Source: Gammaproteobacteria bacterium (GTDB lineage: Bacteria; Pseudomonadota; Gammaproteobacteria; SZUA-229). Taken from it: a stretch of DNA of 64,000 bases. This document shows, in pieces, positions 1 through 7,966 of the stretch. Location of the stretch: positions 1 to 64,000 of the forward strand of contig JAOUNI010000003.1 of NCBI GenBank assembly GCA_029881035.1. Direction: 5' to 3'. Under the pieces are notes generated by a model. That model had not been told where the DNA came from and ran no database searches. It was given only the letters and a program-made list of their open reading frames with translations. Made by a program: the position numbers and the translations under genes. How positions within the stretch are numbered: the stretch's first letter is position 1; the number at the start of each line of letters is the position of its first letter.

Positions 1-411
1 TTTGGCAGTCGCCGGTTTGAAGATTTTCAGAAGCATTTAGGTATTGCCCGCAATATCCTCACCACACGTCTCAATAAACTCTGTGATAAAGGCATTCTGG
101 AACGTGCACCAATAAAAGAAGGTGCAAAAAGGCACGAATACAAACTCACGCTGATGGGGCGTGATCTGCACATTCTATTGATTGCATTAACTCAATGGGG
201 TGATCGTTGGTTACAAACTGATGAGGGTGCGCCGGTAAAATTTGTTGAACGTGCCACAGGTGAAGAAATTGCTGATGTGGTCATTCTTAGCAAAGATGGG
301 CGGGAAATTAAACCGCGTGATCTGGCTTTGATCCCGGGGCCGGGTGCAAGTTATGAAACAAGAGAGCGTTTGCGATTGTTATCGGTTGCCTGGGAAAATC
401 AAAAAAAATAA
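1..411 (+). CDS. HxlR-family winged-helix transcriptional regulator, 5'-truncated by window edge
   Basis: The reading frame is open from base 1 and ends at TAA 409-411, so only the C-terminal 136 residues are visible. The segment FQKHLGIARNILTTRL, then a short wing and HEYKLTLMGRDL, matches the recognition helix and wing of HxlR-type (MarR-like) winged-helix proteins, which bind promoter DNA as dimers and often sense reactive compounds. The tail holds a further 80 or so residues after the wing, as in the longer HxlR members. It lies 85 bases upstream of and co-directional with the AlkC-type repair gene, so it may regulate that gene, but this is only inferred from position. No ligand can be assigned. 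Confidence 0.8.
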   Translation, partial: FGSRRFEDFQKHLGIARNILTTRLNKLCDKGILERAPIKEGAKRHEYKLTLMGRDLHILLIALTQWGDRWLQTDEGAPVKFVERATGEEIADVVILSKDGREIKPRDLALIPGPGASYETRERLRLLSVAWENQKK

Positions 412-496
412 ATTAAAGATATCCGTGGAAGCAGAAATTTATCTACCCCCGATTGTTCCCTGTATTTATAAAAAATAACTCGACAACGAGCATTAT

Positions 497-1627
497 ATGG
501 CTGAGCCATTCAAGAATTTATTAAATAAAAAAGTGATTGAAGGTATAGCCGGACATTTTAAAAAACAGTGGGTTGATTTTGATGTCAATGGATTTGTGAC
601 AATGGCAACTAAAAATCTGGACACACTTGAATTAAAAGCTCGTACAGATCGTATTGCCGAGACCATGGCCGAGTATCTTCCTGCAGATTTTGAACAAGCG
701 GGTAACATCATGTTAGCCAGTCTGGGTTCTCCATTAGTAAATGATCTTTCTGCGGGTAAGATTGATGACGAGGGTATCGCCGGTTGGGCTATTATGCCGA
801 TGACGCATTATGTGGGATTGCATGGTCATAATCACTTTGATTTATCGATGATGTTGTTCAAGGAAATGACACGGCGAGCATCTGCAGAATTTGGTATTCG
901 TTTTTTTCTACTGAAATCACCTGTAAAAACATTATCAGTTTTGAAAGGCTGGACAAAAGATAAGGATCGACATGTACGCCGATTAGTATCTGAAGGTATC
1001 AGACCCCGACTGCCCTGGTCGATGAACTTGCCGCTATTTATCAAAGATCCTTCACCTGTGATAGAAATACTGGAATTGCTCAAAGATGATAATGAAGAAT
1101 ATGTGCGGCGTTCGGTTGCAAATAACTTAAATGATATTGCTAAAGATCATCCTGATCTTGTAGCAGAAATAGCTGCGCGATGGCTGCAGGACGCAAGTCA
1201 ATCGAGGAAAAAATTAATTCGTCATGCCTGTCGTACATTGATTAAAAACGGACATAAAAAAACATTAGCAGTGTTGGGTTATAAACCGGCTAAAATCAAG
1301 CAGGTCAGTATTGATATGCTGACACCGGTAGTTATGTTTGGTGATGCTTTAGAGTTTACGTTGTCAATGTGTTCGAATGCTAAGAGTGATCAGGCATTGA
1401 TGATTGATTACATCATTCATCATCAGAAGGCTAATGGATCAACTTCACCGAAGGTGTTTAAATGGCGTACTACAACACTACCGGAAAACAAGGTGCTTCG
1501 CTCAACAAAAAGACATGTCATCAAAAAAATTACCACACGTGTGTACTATCCCGGAGTGCATAGGGTAGAAGTAATGATCAACGGCGTTCCCATGGCTGCG
1601 GCTGATTTTTTGTTAGTGATGCAGTAG
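497..1627 (+). CDS. alkC: AlkC-type DNA alkylation-repair glycosylase (HEAT-like repeats plus Ig-like domain)
   Basis: 376 residues. Residues about 60-265 are helical HEAT-like repeats, including the family-typical stretch RRLVSEGIRPRLPW and the repeat EYVRRSVANNLNDIAKDHP. AlkC/AlkD enzymes remove positively charged N3-alkylated bases (AlkC: 3-methylcytosine, 3-methyladenine) without flipping the base out. The last 105 or so residues (from about 270) are beta-rich and lack helical repeats, matching the C-terminal Ig-like domain of the long AlkC subtype. Start ATG 497 has only a weak upstream Shine-Dalgarno (ACGAG). mipA follows after 8 bases, so the two are probably co-transcribed. The family assignment is firm; substrate range is inferred from the family. 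Confidence 0.85.
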   Translation: MAEPFKNLLNKKVIEGIAGHFKKQWVDFDVNGFVTMATKNLDTLELKARTDRIAETMAEYLPADFEQAGNIMLASLGSPLVNDLSAGKIDDEGIAGWAIMPMTHYVGLHGHNHFDLSMMLFKEMTRRASAEFGIRFFLLKSPVKTLSVLKGWTKDKDRHVRRLVSEGIRPRLPWSMNLPLFIKDPSPVIEILELLKDDNEEYVRRSVANNLNDIAKDHPDLVAEIAARWLQDASQSRKKLIRHACRTLIKNGHKKTLAVLGYKPAKIKQVSIDMLTPVVMFGDALEFTLSMCSNAKSDQALMIDYIIHHQKANGSTSPKVFKWRTTTLPENKVLRSTKRHVIKKITTRVYYPGVHRVEVMINGVPMAAADFLLVMQ

Positions 1628-1635
1628 CACTATAA

Positions 1636-2442
1636 ATGATGAAAGCGTTTTTTAATGGCCTGTTCTTATTAATCATTCTTTATTCAGTTAATGCAACTTC
1701 AAAAGATGCAGAATGGCAACTGGGTGCAGGTTTGGCTAGCTTTAATTTAAATTTATATCCTGGCTCTGCAGATAAAAAAGATTATATTCTGCCTGTTCCT
1801 TACTTTACTCTAGTGACAGACAAGCTTGAGATTGATCGTGGAATTCGAGGTTTTCTTTTTAAGTCTGATCGCATCGTGTTGGACGTGAGTGCTGATTTTG
1901 GTGTGCCGGTAGATAGTGATGATAGCCGAGCACGTGTCGGCATGCCTGACCTTGACACTATATTGCAGGTCGGCCCGTCATTAGAGTATTTATTTACAAA
2001 TCTTAGAAGAGATATGGTGGATGTCCGTTTTGAATTACCGTTAAGGGCAGCTATCGCTTCAGATATTAAACACACCAGCAATGAAGGCTGGTTATTGGAG
2101 CCACGTTTCAGTATAGAAAAACGAAGAATGCTGAAGTCAGGTCTGGCGATGAAATTCACTCTAGGAGTTAAATACGGTACACGTGATTTCCATGCCTATT
2201 ATTATGATGTGGCACCGGGCTTTTCTACAGCTTCGCGGCCTGCCTATGTATCAGAAAAAGGCTATGGTGGTTCATTCGCTAGTTTACGAGCTAGCTGGCG
2301 TGAGGGTGACTGGATCTGGTGGACATTTTTACGCTACCAGAACTTAAATGGCGCTGTCTTTGAAGACAGCCCTTTAGTCGAACAGAAGGGCTATTACCTG
2401 ATTGGTGTGGGTTTTGCGTGGGTGTTTGCGCAGAACTTGTGA
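1636..2442 (+). CDS. MipA/OmpV family outer-membrane protein
   Basis: 268 residues. A hydrophobic signal peptide (FFNGLFLLIILYSVNATS) precedes a beta-rich mature part beginning WQLGAGL, with the family pattern LYPGSADKKDYILPVPYF and a C-terminal amphipathic strand ending in an aromatic-rich GVGFAWVF. MipA/OmpV proteins are outer-membrane barrels; E. coli MipA scaffolds MltA and PBP1B in murein synthesis, but most members have no proven function. A second ATG lies one codon downstream and either could start the protein. It follows alkC by 8 bases. No terminator is obvious in the next 228 bases. Confidence 0.85.
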   Translation: MMKAFFNGLFLLIILYSVNATSKDAEWQLGAGLASFNLNLYPGSADKKDYILPVPYFTLVTDKLEIDRGIRGFLFKSDRIVLDVSADFGVPVDSDDSRARVGMPDLDTILQVGPSLEYLFTNLRRDMVDVRFELPLRAAIASDIKHTSNEGWLLEPRFSIEKRRMLKSGLAMKFTLGVKYGTRDFHAYYYDVAPGFSTASRPAYVSEKGYGGSFASLRASWREGDWIWWTFLRYQNLNGAVFEDSPLVEQKGYYLIGVGFAWVFAQNL

Positions 2443-2543
2443 GGTGGTGATTCTTCATGAGTTGGTGAGTGGCTATAACAGTGTTTTCTAATATTGCGAT
2501 CTGTCTGGAATATATAACCGTCCATATATATTGTTGCTATTTG

Positions 2544-2574
2544 TTGAAATTCCTAGACGGTTCATTTGTATAAT
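2544..2574 (+). promoter_or_regulatory. Possible sigma70 promoter for the diguanylate cyclase at 2671
   Basis: TATAAT at 2569-2574 is a perfect -10. The best -35 is TTGAAA at 2544-2549 with a long 19-base spacer. An inverted repeat AACCGTC (2516-2522) / GACGGTT (2556-2562) brackets the -35 region and could be an operator. The rest of the 228-base gap shows nothing else. Confidence 0.35.
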
Positions 2575-2670
2575 TGACAGTCTTTGGATAAACATGGAAA
2601 ACATTGTATATGGCACTCGGTGAAAATATAACTTGATTATATTAAGTTTTCTAATCAATTAAAAACAAAC

Positions 2671-3537
2671 ATGAAGTCATCTAACTTTGTATTTTTAAAT
2701 CGAGAATCATTGCCGGCAATCGCTGTTATTCTATCTATGGTATTTTGGCTGATAGATGCTGTAATTGATGTACTGTATTTTGAGGAAAATGAAACTCTTG
2801 TAGAAAGCCTCATATTTCCCGATGCCATTGAATTATGGATGAGATTGTTGGTTGTTTTTTTGTTAATTTCATTTTCATATTATTCAAAATATTTATTAAT
2901 ATCGCATATAAACATCTCCAACGAGCTGACAGAATATAAAAACAAGCTGGAAGATCTTGTTAATGAACGAACTGAGGAATTGAAGGTTAAAAATGGACAG
3001 CTTGAAAAAGAAATCAAGATAAGAAAAGATGCAGAAGAAAGGCTTGGGGTATTGGTCATTACAGACCCCCTAACGTTGTTATATAACAGAAGAAAATTCA
3101 ATGAAATATTGAGTTATGAAATTGCCAGAGATCGACGTTATAAAAGTGGATTGTCACTAATTTTTTTTGATATTGATTATTTTAAAAAAGTTAATGATAC
3201 CTATGGCCATGAAGTTGGCGATAAGGTACTAAAACAATTTTCTACAATAATTAAAGAATCGATCCGAGATTCCGATTTGTTTGCACGCTGGGGTGGAGAA
3301 GAATTTGTTTTATTAATCTCAGACAGTGATCCAGAAAAAGCGCGGTCAATTGCAGAGAAAACCCGACATTTGATTGAAAATACAGAATTTGAGACAGTAG
3401 GAAAGATTACAGCGAGTTTTGGTGTTGCCAGTTTGATGGGCGATGATGATGAAAGAACACTGATTAATCGTGCAGATAATGCGTTATACCTGGCAAAAGA
3501 AAACGGAAGAAATCTTGTCGTCGTTGCAGACGATTAA
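2671..3537 (+). CDS. Membrane-anchored diguanylate cyclase (GGDEF)
   Basis: 288 residues. Two predicted membrane segments (about residues 12-36 and 55-75) have only a short loop between them, so there is no sizeable periplasmic sensor. A charged coiled coil (about 85-125, NERTEELKVKNGQLEKEIKI) leads into a GGDEF domain. The active-site motif is GGEEF in RWGGEEF, and the product-inhibition I-site RDSD sits five residues before it, so this should be an active, feedback-inhibited cyclase making c-di-GMP from two GTP. The metal-site segment FFDIDYFKKVNDTYGH is intact. It stands alone, between mipA and a convergent small gene. Confidence 0.9.
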   Translation: MKSSNFVFLNRESLPAIAVILSMVFWLIDAVIDVLYFEENETLVESLIFPDAIELWMRLLVVFLLISFSYYSKYLLISHINISNELTEYKNKLEDLVNERTEELKVKNGQLEKEIKIRKDAEERLGVLVITDPLTLLYNRRKFNEILSYEIARDRRYKSGLSLIFFDIDYFKKVNDTYGHEVGDKVLKQFSTIIKESIRDSDLFARWGGEEFVLLISDSDPEKARSIAEKTRHLIENTEFETVGKITASFGVASLMGDDDERTLINRADNALYLAKENGRNLVVVADD

Positions 3538-3561
3538 GTTTTATTCAGAAAACAGAAATGT

Positions 3562-3590
3562 AAAGCCTGGATAATTCAGGTTTGTTTCTT
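3562..3590 (+). terminator. Probable terminator after the diguanylate cyclase
   Basis: Stem AAGCCTG (3563-3569) pairs with CAGGTTT (3577-3583) around a 7-base loop (one G-T pair). It is followed by GTTTCTT and lies 25 bases after the stop codon. The stem is short, so efficiency is uncertain. Confidence 0.45.
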
Positions 3591-3681
3591 AAACATTAAA
3601 ATATTACATTTCGTGTAGCATTACATTGTCCTGGAATGTTATCCCAAATTCTTGCAAACTTATTGTCAGTATCTATGATGT

Positions 3682-3927
3682 TTAAGGATTGTCAGGATCT
3701 GCAGAACCGGCCTGCTCCCAAATACCATAAACACATTTCAGTAGTGAAGTTCCGCTTTTGATGTATGTGCCAGTTGGGAAACTTCGATTGTTAAAATAAC
3801 AAACAGGCTCACCGGGCATTTCCTGGCGTAACACTTCGGATTCACTGCTGTTTTCATCTGCGATGGGGGAAGTGTTTAACTCAGGGTCAGGCGCGCCGAC
3901 ATCCTGGGTGTGTTTGAGTTCAGTCAT
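3682..3927 (-). CDS. Small DUF1496-like protein at the end of the dnaK-dnaJ unit
   Basis: 81 residues. A good Shine-Dalgarno (AGGAGA, 7 bases before ATG) supports that it is real. The first 40 residues are acidic and low in complexity. The C-terminal part has the spaced-cysteine pattern PVCYFNNRSFPTGTYIKSG followed by LLKCVYG, which resembles DUF1496 (C-Y-x-N-x-x-Y/F-x-x-G ... L-x-C). No signal peptide or membrane segment is visible, so the two cysteines may bind metal or respond to redox in the cytoplasm. It starts 57 bases after the dnaJ stop on the same strand and is probably in the dnaK-dnaJ transcript. Function unknown; the DUF1496 link is by pattern only. Confidence 0.65.
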   Translation of the reverse strand: MTELKHTQDVGAPDPELNTSPIADENSSESEVLRQEMPGEPVCYFNNRSFPTGTYIKSGTSLLKCVYGIWEQAGSADPDNP

Positions 3928-3984
3928 GATTTGATCTCCTGGTTAAAATTGAAACATTAGCCACCAGAATTAGTTACGGAGAAT

Positions 3985-5121
3985 TTAATTCTTACTCCAC
4001 CAGTGGTTTTTATGTTCCTTGTTAAGTTGACGTAATTGCTCATAAAGTTCACGTTCCTTTTCAGTGATCTTCTGTGGAATGTTAATCATTATACGGATTT
4101 TTAAATCACCCCTGCCGATGTTATTCATCACAGGTAAGCCTTTGCCGCGTAAGCGCAAAATTTCATCCTGTTGTGTTCCGGGCGGTACTTTTACCGTAAT
4201 ATTTTTATCCAGTGTCGGAATGTCAAGTTGAGTCCCTAATACTGCATCAGTCACATTAATTGCTCTTGTACACCAAAGATCCGCGCCGGATCTTTGAAAA
4301 CGATTATCGTGTTCTGTTGTAACAATTACATAAAGATCACCTGGTTTGCCACTGGTTGTTGGTGAGGGCATACCATGGCCTGGGATACGTAATGCCATGC
4401 CATCTTCAGCACCTTTGGGTATTTTAATTTTGAGTGATTCTTCTTTGTCCAGCTGGCCCGTGCCGTGACATTTTTTGCATGGTTTATCAATGAAAATTCC
4501 CTGGCCATGACAGGTAGGGCATACGCTGATTTGTTGAAATACCATCTGGCTTTTGTCTTTGGATGTTTTTTTTGAAATCACCTGCTGACCAGTACCACCG
4601 CAGGCTTCACACTTTCTTGGCTTGCTGCCGGCTTCCGCTCCAGATCCCTGACAGGCTGAACAGGTGATCGGATGATTCAGGCGAATGGACTGCTCACTGC
4701 CATTATTAATGGCATCCAGACTGACTCGTACTTGTACTTCAATGTCACGGCCCTTTTCCGGGCCTCGTCGTTGGTGGCGAAAAAAACGGTCAAAAATTTC
4801 ACCGTCACTCCCTCCGAATTCAAAACCAAAATCCATGCCGCCGAAAATGTCATCAAAATTCATGCCACCGAACAGGTCTTCCGCGGAAAAATCAGCAACG
4901 CCTGCAAAACCACCGGAGTCATATTTGGCACGTTTTTCAGGATCAGAAAGTATGGCGTAGGCCTCAGCTATTTCCTTGAACTTTTCCTCAGCATCAGCAG
5001 CCTTGTTGCGATCTGGATGAAACTTCAAAGCCAGTTGTCGAAAAGCATTTTTAATGGCTTTCTGGTCTGCATCACGAGCAACACCTAAAACTTCATAATA
5101 GTCACGTTGGCTTATGGCCAT
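3985..5121 (-). CDS. dnaJ: DnaJ-type Hsp40 co-chaperone
   Basis: 378 residues with full class I layout: J domain (about 5-70, HPD at 35-37), Gly/Phe-rich linker (about 70-105), zinc-binding domain with four CxxCxGxG modules (cysteines 154/157, 171/174, 201/204, 215/218), then the two C-terminal beta substrate-binding domains. It stimulates the ATPase of DnaK and delivers unfolded clients. The gene follows dnaK by 14 bases, and its Shine-Dalgarno (CTGAGGT) overlaps the dnaK stop, so translation is probably coupled. It is likely dedicated to the neighbouring atypical DnaK and may be a second copy in the genome; this cannot be checked here. Confidence 0.95.
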   Translation of the reverse strand: MAISQRDYYEVLGVARDADQKAIKNAFRQLALKFHPDRNKAADAEEKFKEIAEAYAILSDPEKRAKYDSGGFAGVADFSAEDLFGGMNFDDIFGGMDFGFEFGGSDGEIFDRFFRHQRRGPEKGRDIEVQVRVSLDAINNGSEQSIRLNHPITCSACQGSGAEAGSKPRKCEACGGTGQQVISKKTSKDKSQMVFQQISVCPTCHGQGIFIDKPCKKCHGTGQLDKEESLKIKIPKGAEDGMALRIPGHGMPSPTTSGKPGDLYVIVTTEHDNRFQRSGADLWCTRAINVTDAVLGTQLDIPTLDKNITVKVPPGTQQDEILRLRGKGLPVMNNIGRGDLKIRIMINIPQKITEKERELYEQLRQLNKEHKNHWWSKN

Positions 5122-5135
5122 AGTGTTGACAGACC

Positions 5136-6989
5136 TCAGGGTGTCTCTTCATAGTCGGCATCAACCACGTTTTCGTGGTTGCCCGTAGTCGCCCGCCCGC
5201 TCGGAATGTCATCGGCTTTTCGTTCTTTGTAGACACCCGACCCCGGTTGCTGAGAATAAACCGCTATGCCCGCTTCTTTCACCACCTCGGTGAGTTTTTC
5301 GGCTTTTTCACTGGCCAGTCGCGCATCTTTACTGTTAATTGCTTCCCGGGTTTCGTGCATGGCGGTCTGCAGTTTGTTACGCATTTCTTCGGTGAGTTTG
5401 TCGCTAAAGTCAGCCAGTAGTTTTTCCGCCTGATAACAGACACTATCAGCGGTATTTAATTTGTCAGCTTCTTCACGACGCTGTTTGTCTGCTTCGGCAT
5501 ATTGTTCTGCATCTTTGATCATGCGTTCTTTTTCCGCTTCCGGCAGGCGCGTCGAGCCGCTGATAGTGATGGACTGTGATTTGCCGGTGGCCTGATCTTT
5601 GGCGGTGACATTGAGAATGCCGTTGGCATCAATGTCAAATGTGACATCCACTTTGGGGATGCCACGCGGCGCTGGCACCAGGCCTTCGAGATTGAATTCA
5701 CCAAGGCTGGTGTTGTCGCTCGACATTGGCCGCTCGCCCTGAAAAACATGGATGGTGACAGCGGTTTGCATATCGGCGGCCGTGGTAAATGTTTCGGTAT
5801 GTTTAACCGGGATAGGAGTGTTGCGAGAAATTAGTGAGGTCGCCACGCCACCCAGTGTTTCTACTCCTAGCGTTAATGGCGTGACATCGACCAGAACAAT
5901 ATCACCGACTTCGCCGCTGAGCACGCCAGCCTGAATAGCAGCACCGCTGGCCACACACTCCATAGGGTCGACACCCATTTCAGCTTTGCGCCCAAATATA
6001 TCTTCAAAAAATTGGCGCACCGCAGGCATGCGTGTAGGGCCGCCGACAAAAACGATGCGGTCAATGTTAGTAGGCGTAACACCAGCATCTTTTAATGCCT
6101 GATCGATCGGGTCACGACAACGTTCGATGACTTCTCTAACCTGGCGTTCAAGTTCGGTTCGATTGAGATCCATTTCCAGGTGTTGTGGCTCGCCGCCCGA
6201 GGCTGACAGGTAGGGCAGGCTAATGTGTGTACTGGTGCTGGTGGAGAGTTCAATCTTGGCAATTTCTGCCGCTTCCCTGAGTCGCGCCATGGCTTTGATA
6301 TCGTGTTTGATATCAATACCAGATTCATTACGGAAACGTTCGGCCAGATAATCAAGTAGCTTCTGATCCATGTCAGTGCCGCCCAGTTGGGTGTCGCCAC
6401 TGGTGGCTTTGACTTCAAACACGCCTTTGCCAAACTCCATAATGGTGACATCAAGTGTGCCACCACCAAAGTCGATAACTGCAATTTGCAACTCTTCTCC
6501 GATTCGGTCAAGACCGTAGGCCAGTGAAGCGGCGGTTGGTTCATTCACCAGCCTTGTCACTTCGATGCCGGCAATATGGCAGGCATCCTTGGTAGCACTG
6601 CGCTGGTTATCGTCAAAGTACGCGGGTACAGTGACTACGGCTTTTTCGACTTTTTCGCCGAGAAAAGCTTCAGCGTCACGTTTAATTTTTTGTAGTAGAA
6701 AAGCAGATAATTGTTCTGGGGTGAAGTCTTTACCGCGCAGGGTGATTTTTTCACGCCGCCCCATTTTACGTTTGAAGCCAGAGGTGGTACCGTCCGGATT
6801 TGCCGATGCCTGCCGGCGTGCTGCCTCACCGGTCAAGGTCTGGCCGTCCTGAGTGATGGCTACATAGCTCGGAAAGGCTTTGCCTCCCATGCTGATACCT
6901 TCAGCGCTGGGGATGATGACCGGGCGACCACCGCGTAATACTGCAGCAGCAGAGTTTGAAGTTCCTAAATCTATGCCGATAATAGCCAT
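5136..6989 (-). CDS. dnaK: DnaK-type Hsp70 chaperone, lacking the Gram-negative NBD insertion
   Basis: 617 residues. The nucleotide-binding domain (about 1-380) has GIDLGTSNS at 5-13, [10 protein letters not shown] at 121-130, [11 protein letters not shown] at 149-159 and DFGGGTLD at 173-180; the substrate domain and helical lid follow. Between GRR (77-79) and VTVPAYF the segment is about 24 residues shorter than in E. coli DnaK and resembles the Gram-positive form ([11 protein letters not shown]). The C-terminus DADYEETP resembles the usual DnaK tail. AGGAGGT lies 6 bases before ATG. It probably heads a dnaK-dnaJ-81-aa operon with its own FNR-type promoter. The family is certain. That it is a paralogue of a housekeeping DnaK elsewhere is inference. 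Confidence 0.95.
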   Translation of the reverse strand: MAIIGIDLGTSNSAAAVLRGGRPVIIPSAEGISMGGKAFPSYVAITQDGQTLTGEAARRQASANPDGTTSGFKRKMGRREKITLRGKDFTPEQLSAFLLQKIKRDAEAFLGEKVEKAVVTVPAYFDDNQRSATKDACHIAGIEVTRLVNEPTAASLAYGLDRIGEELQIAVIDFGGGTLDVTIMEFGKGVFEVKATSGDTQLGGTDMDQKLLDYLAERFRNESGIDIKHDIKAMARLREAAEIAKIELSTSTSTHISLPYLSASGGEPQHLEMDLNRTELERQVREVIERCRDPIDQALKDAGVTPTNIDRIVFVGGPTRMPAVRQFFEDIFGRKAEMGVDPMECVASGAAIQAGVLSGEVGDIVLVDVTPLTLGVETLGGVATSLISRNTPIPVKHTETFTTAADMQTAVTIHVFQGERPMSSDNTSLGEFNLEGLVPAPRGIPKVDVTFDIDANGILNVTAKDQATGKSQSITISGSTRLPEAEKERMIKDAEQYAEADKQRREEADKLNTADSVCYQAEKLLADFSDKLTEEMRNKLQTAMHETREAINSKDARLASEKAEKLTEVVKEAGIAVYSQQPGSGVYKERKADDIPSGRATTGNHENVVDADYEETP

Positions 6990-7034
6990 AACATACCTCC
7001 TGATAACTCAAGATCGGATCCAATTAGTTACGGT

Positions 7035-7054
7035 GTTACACTTATAGATGTAAC
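7035..7054 (-). other. Inverted repeat in the putative dnaK 5' leader
   Basis: GTTACA (7035-7040) and TGTAAC (7049-7054) form a 6-bp stem with an 8-base loop. It lies between the proposed transcription start (about 7070) and the dnaK ATG, so it would be in the mRNA leader. It is not a CIRCE element. Operator and RNA hairpin are both possible. Confidence 0.35.
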
Positions 7055-7077
7055 ATCAGGCTGGACAGATAATCACT

Positions 7078-7118
7078 ACAATATGGCCAGTAAAACTATT
7101 AAATTTGATTCATATCAA
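7078..7118 (-). promoter_or_regulatory. FNR/ANR-type class II promoter of the dnaK-dnaJ operon
   Basis: TTGATTCATATCAA at 7105-7118 is a perfect match to the FNR consensus TTGATNNNNATCAA. On the minus strand a -10-like TATTGT occupies 7083-7078, which predicts a start near 7070-7071 and places the box centre at about -40.5 to -41.5, the position of class II FNR-activated promoters. The leader to the dnaK ATG would be about 80 bases. The site is seen directly; regulation by an FNR/ANR protein is inferred. Confidence 0.7.
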
Positions 7119-7177
7119 CAGGGAGTGAATGACGCAATGACTGGATTAGAATAAAGAAAAAATAAATCCTGTTTCTA

Positions 7178-7966
7178 TCATCTAACCAGTAACAAAGGAC
7201 ATTTCAGTGTATTAAGCATTTCTCTTATTTCTTTGCTCTGCTTAATCAACGCATCCTCCAGAGGTAGAATCACTAAGCCTGTTTTTTGTTTTCCTATCAG
7301 TGAAACAATATTTAAAATGTTATATGAATCGATGTGCTGACAATCTACTTTGATGTTATCAATGGATAACTGTTGTTTGATCAGCGCTTCACAATCGTTA
7401 TTTAAGGCTAATACTTTAAGCTCATGCAAATCGCCTTTGCCAGCCAGTAATTTAACAATATAAGCTGATTTTTGTGCCTGTTTCGATCCATCGTAGAGCA
7501 TTACGGCCGGGTTAATTAGGTCATCTAATCTGGCATGTTGACCGGGTTTAAGTGAGGAATATTTTTCCGGCAGAATAACTACGATCTGGAAGTTATAAGA
7601 CTCACTTAGTGCGGTCTCTATTCTGGAGCCTTTTGCGGTTCTGAAAGAACAGGCAACATTGGCTAACTGCGAAAAATCCTGAATAATTTTGCGCAATGTT
7701 TCAGCATGTTGTTTTAGATGCCGGGCTATCTGTTCGCTATTCAAGTTTCTAGTATGGGCGGTAGGAAAGGTGATTTCACGACTGAAGGGCAAATTGGCAA
7801 TTTGTTGCAAGTCGGAATCTTCGGTAAAAAGCCCACATAGTTCTGCATTGAGTTGTGATGCCAGTTTAACCAGAGACTCGATAAGCGAAGATCCATCTCC
7901 GTCAAAGTTCAGGCTGACCAGCATCCGATCTGTATTTTTTTTAATCTCGTTGCTCATCATCGTCAT
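7178..7966 (-). CDS. Universal-stress-protein-like (UspA) tandem protein
   Basis: 262 residues. The N-terminal part reads like a Usp fold (MLVSLNFDGDG, LVKLASQLNAELCGLF, then a long helix and the strand IVVILPEK). The second half repeats the pattern weakly and ends with CPLLLVR, typical of a Usp final strand. I do not find the ATP-binding G-x2-G-x9-G-S/T motif, so it may be a non-ATP-binding tandem Usp. Its start overlaps the end of the lonB-type gene by 17-26 bases (three in-frame ATGs at 7966, 7960 and 7957), which implies translational coupling. No strong Shine-Dalgarno is seen. A stress role is inferred from family and neighbours. Confidence 0.7.
   Translation of the reverse strand: MTMMSNEIKKNTDRMLVSLNFDGDGSSLIESLVKLASQLNAELCGLFTEDSDLQQIANLPFSREITFPTAHTRNLNSEQIARHLKQHAETLRKIIQDFSQLANVACSFRTAKGSRIETALSESYNFQIVVILPEKYSSLKPGQHARLDDLINPAVMLYDGSKQAQKSAYIVKLLAGKGDLHELKVLALNNDCEALIKQQLSIDNIKVDCQHIDSYNILNIVSLIGKQKTGLVILPLEDALIKQSKEIREMLNTLKCPLLLVR

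Noticed and set aside
4672..5088. 138-codon plus-strand frame opposite dnaJ
   Set aside because: It lies wholly inside dnaJ on the other strand, has no Shine-Dalgarno and no recognisable domain.
6990..7177. CIRCE (HrcA) or sigma32 promoter for dnaK
   Set aside because: No TTAGCACTC-N9-GAGTGCTAA and no CTTGAA/CCCCAT pair; the only clear signals are the FNR box and a -10-like TATTGT.
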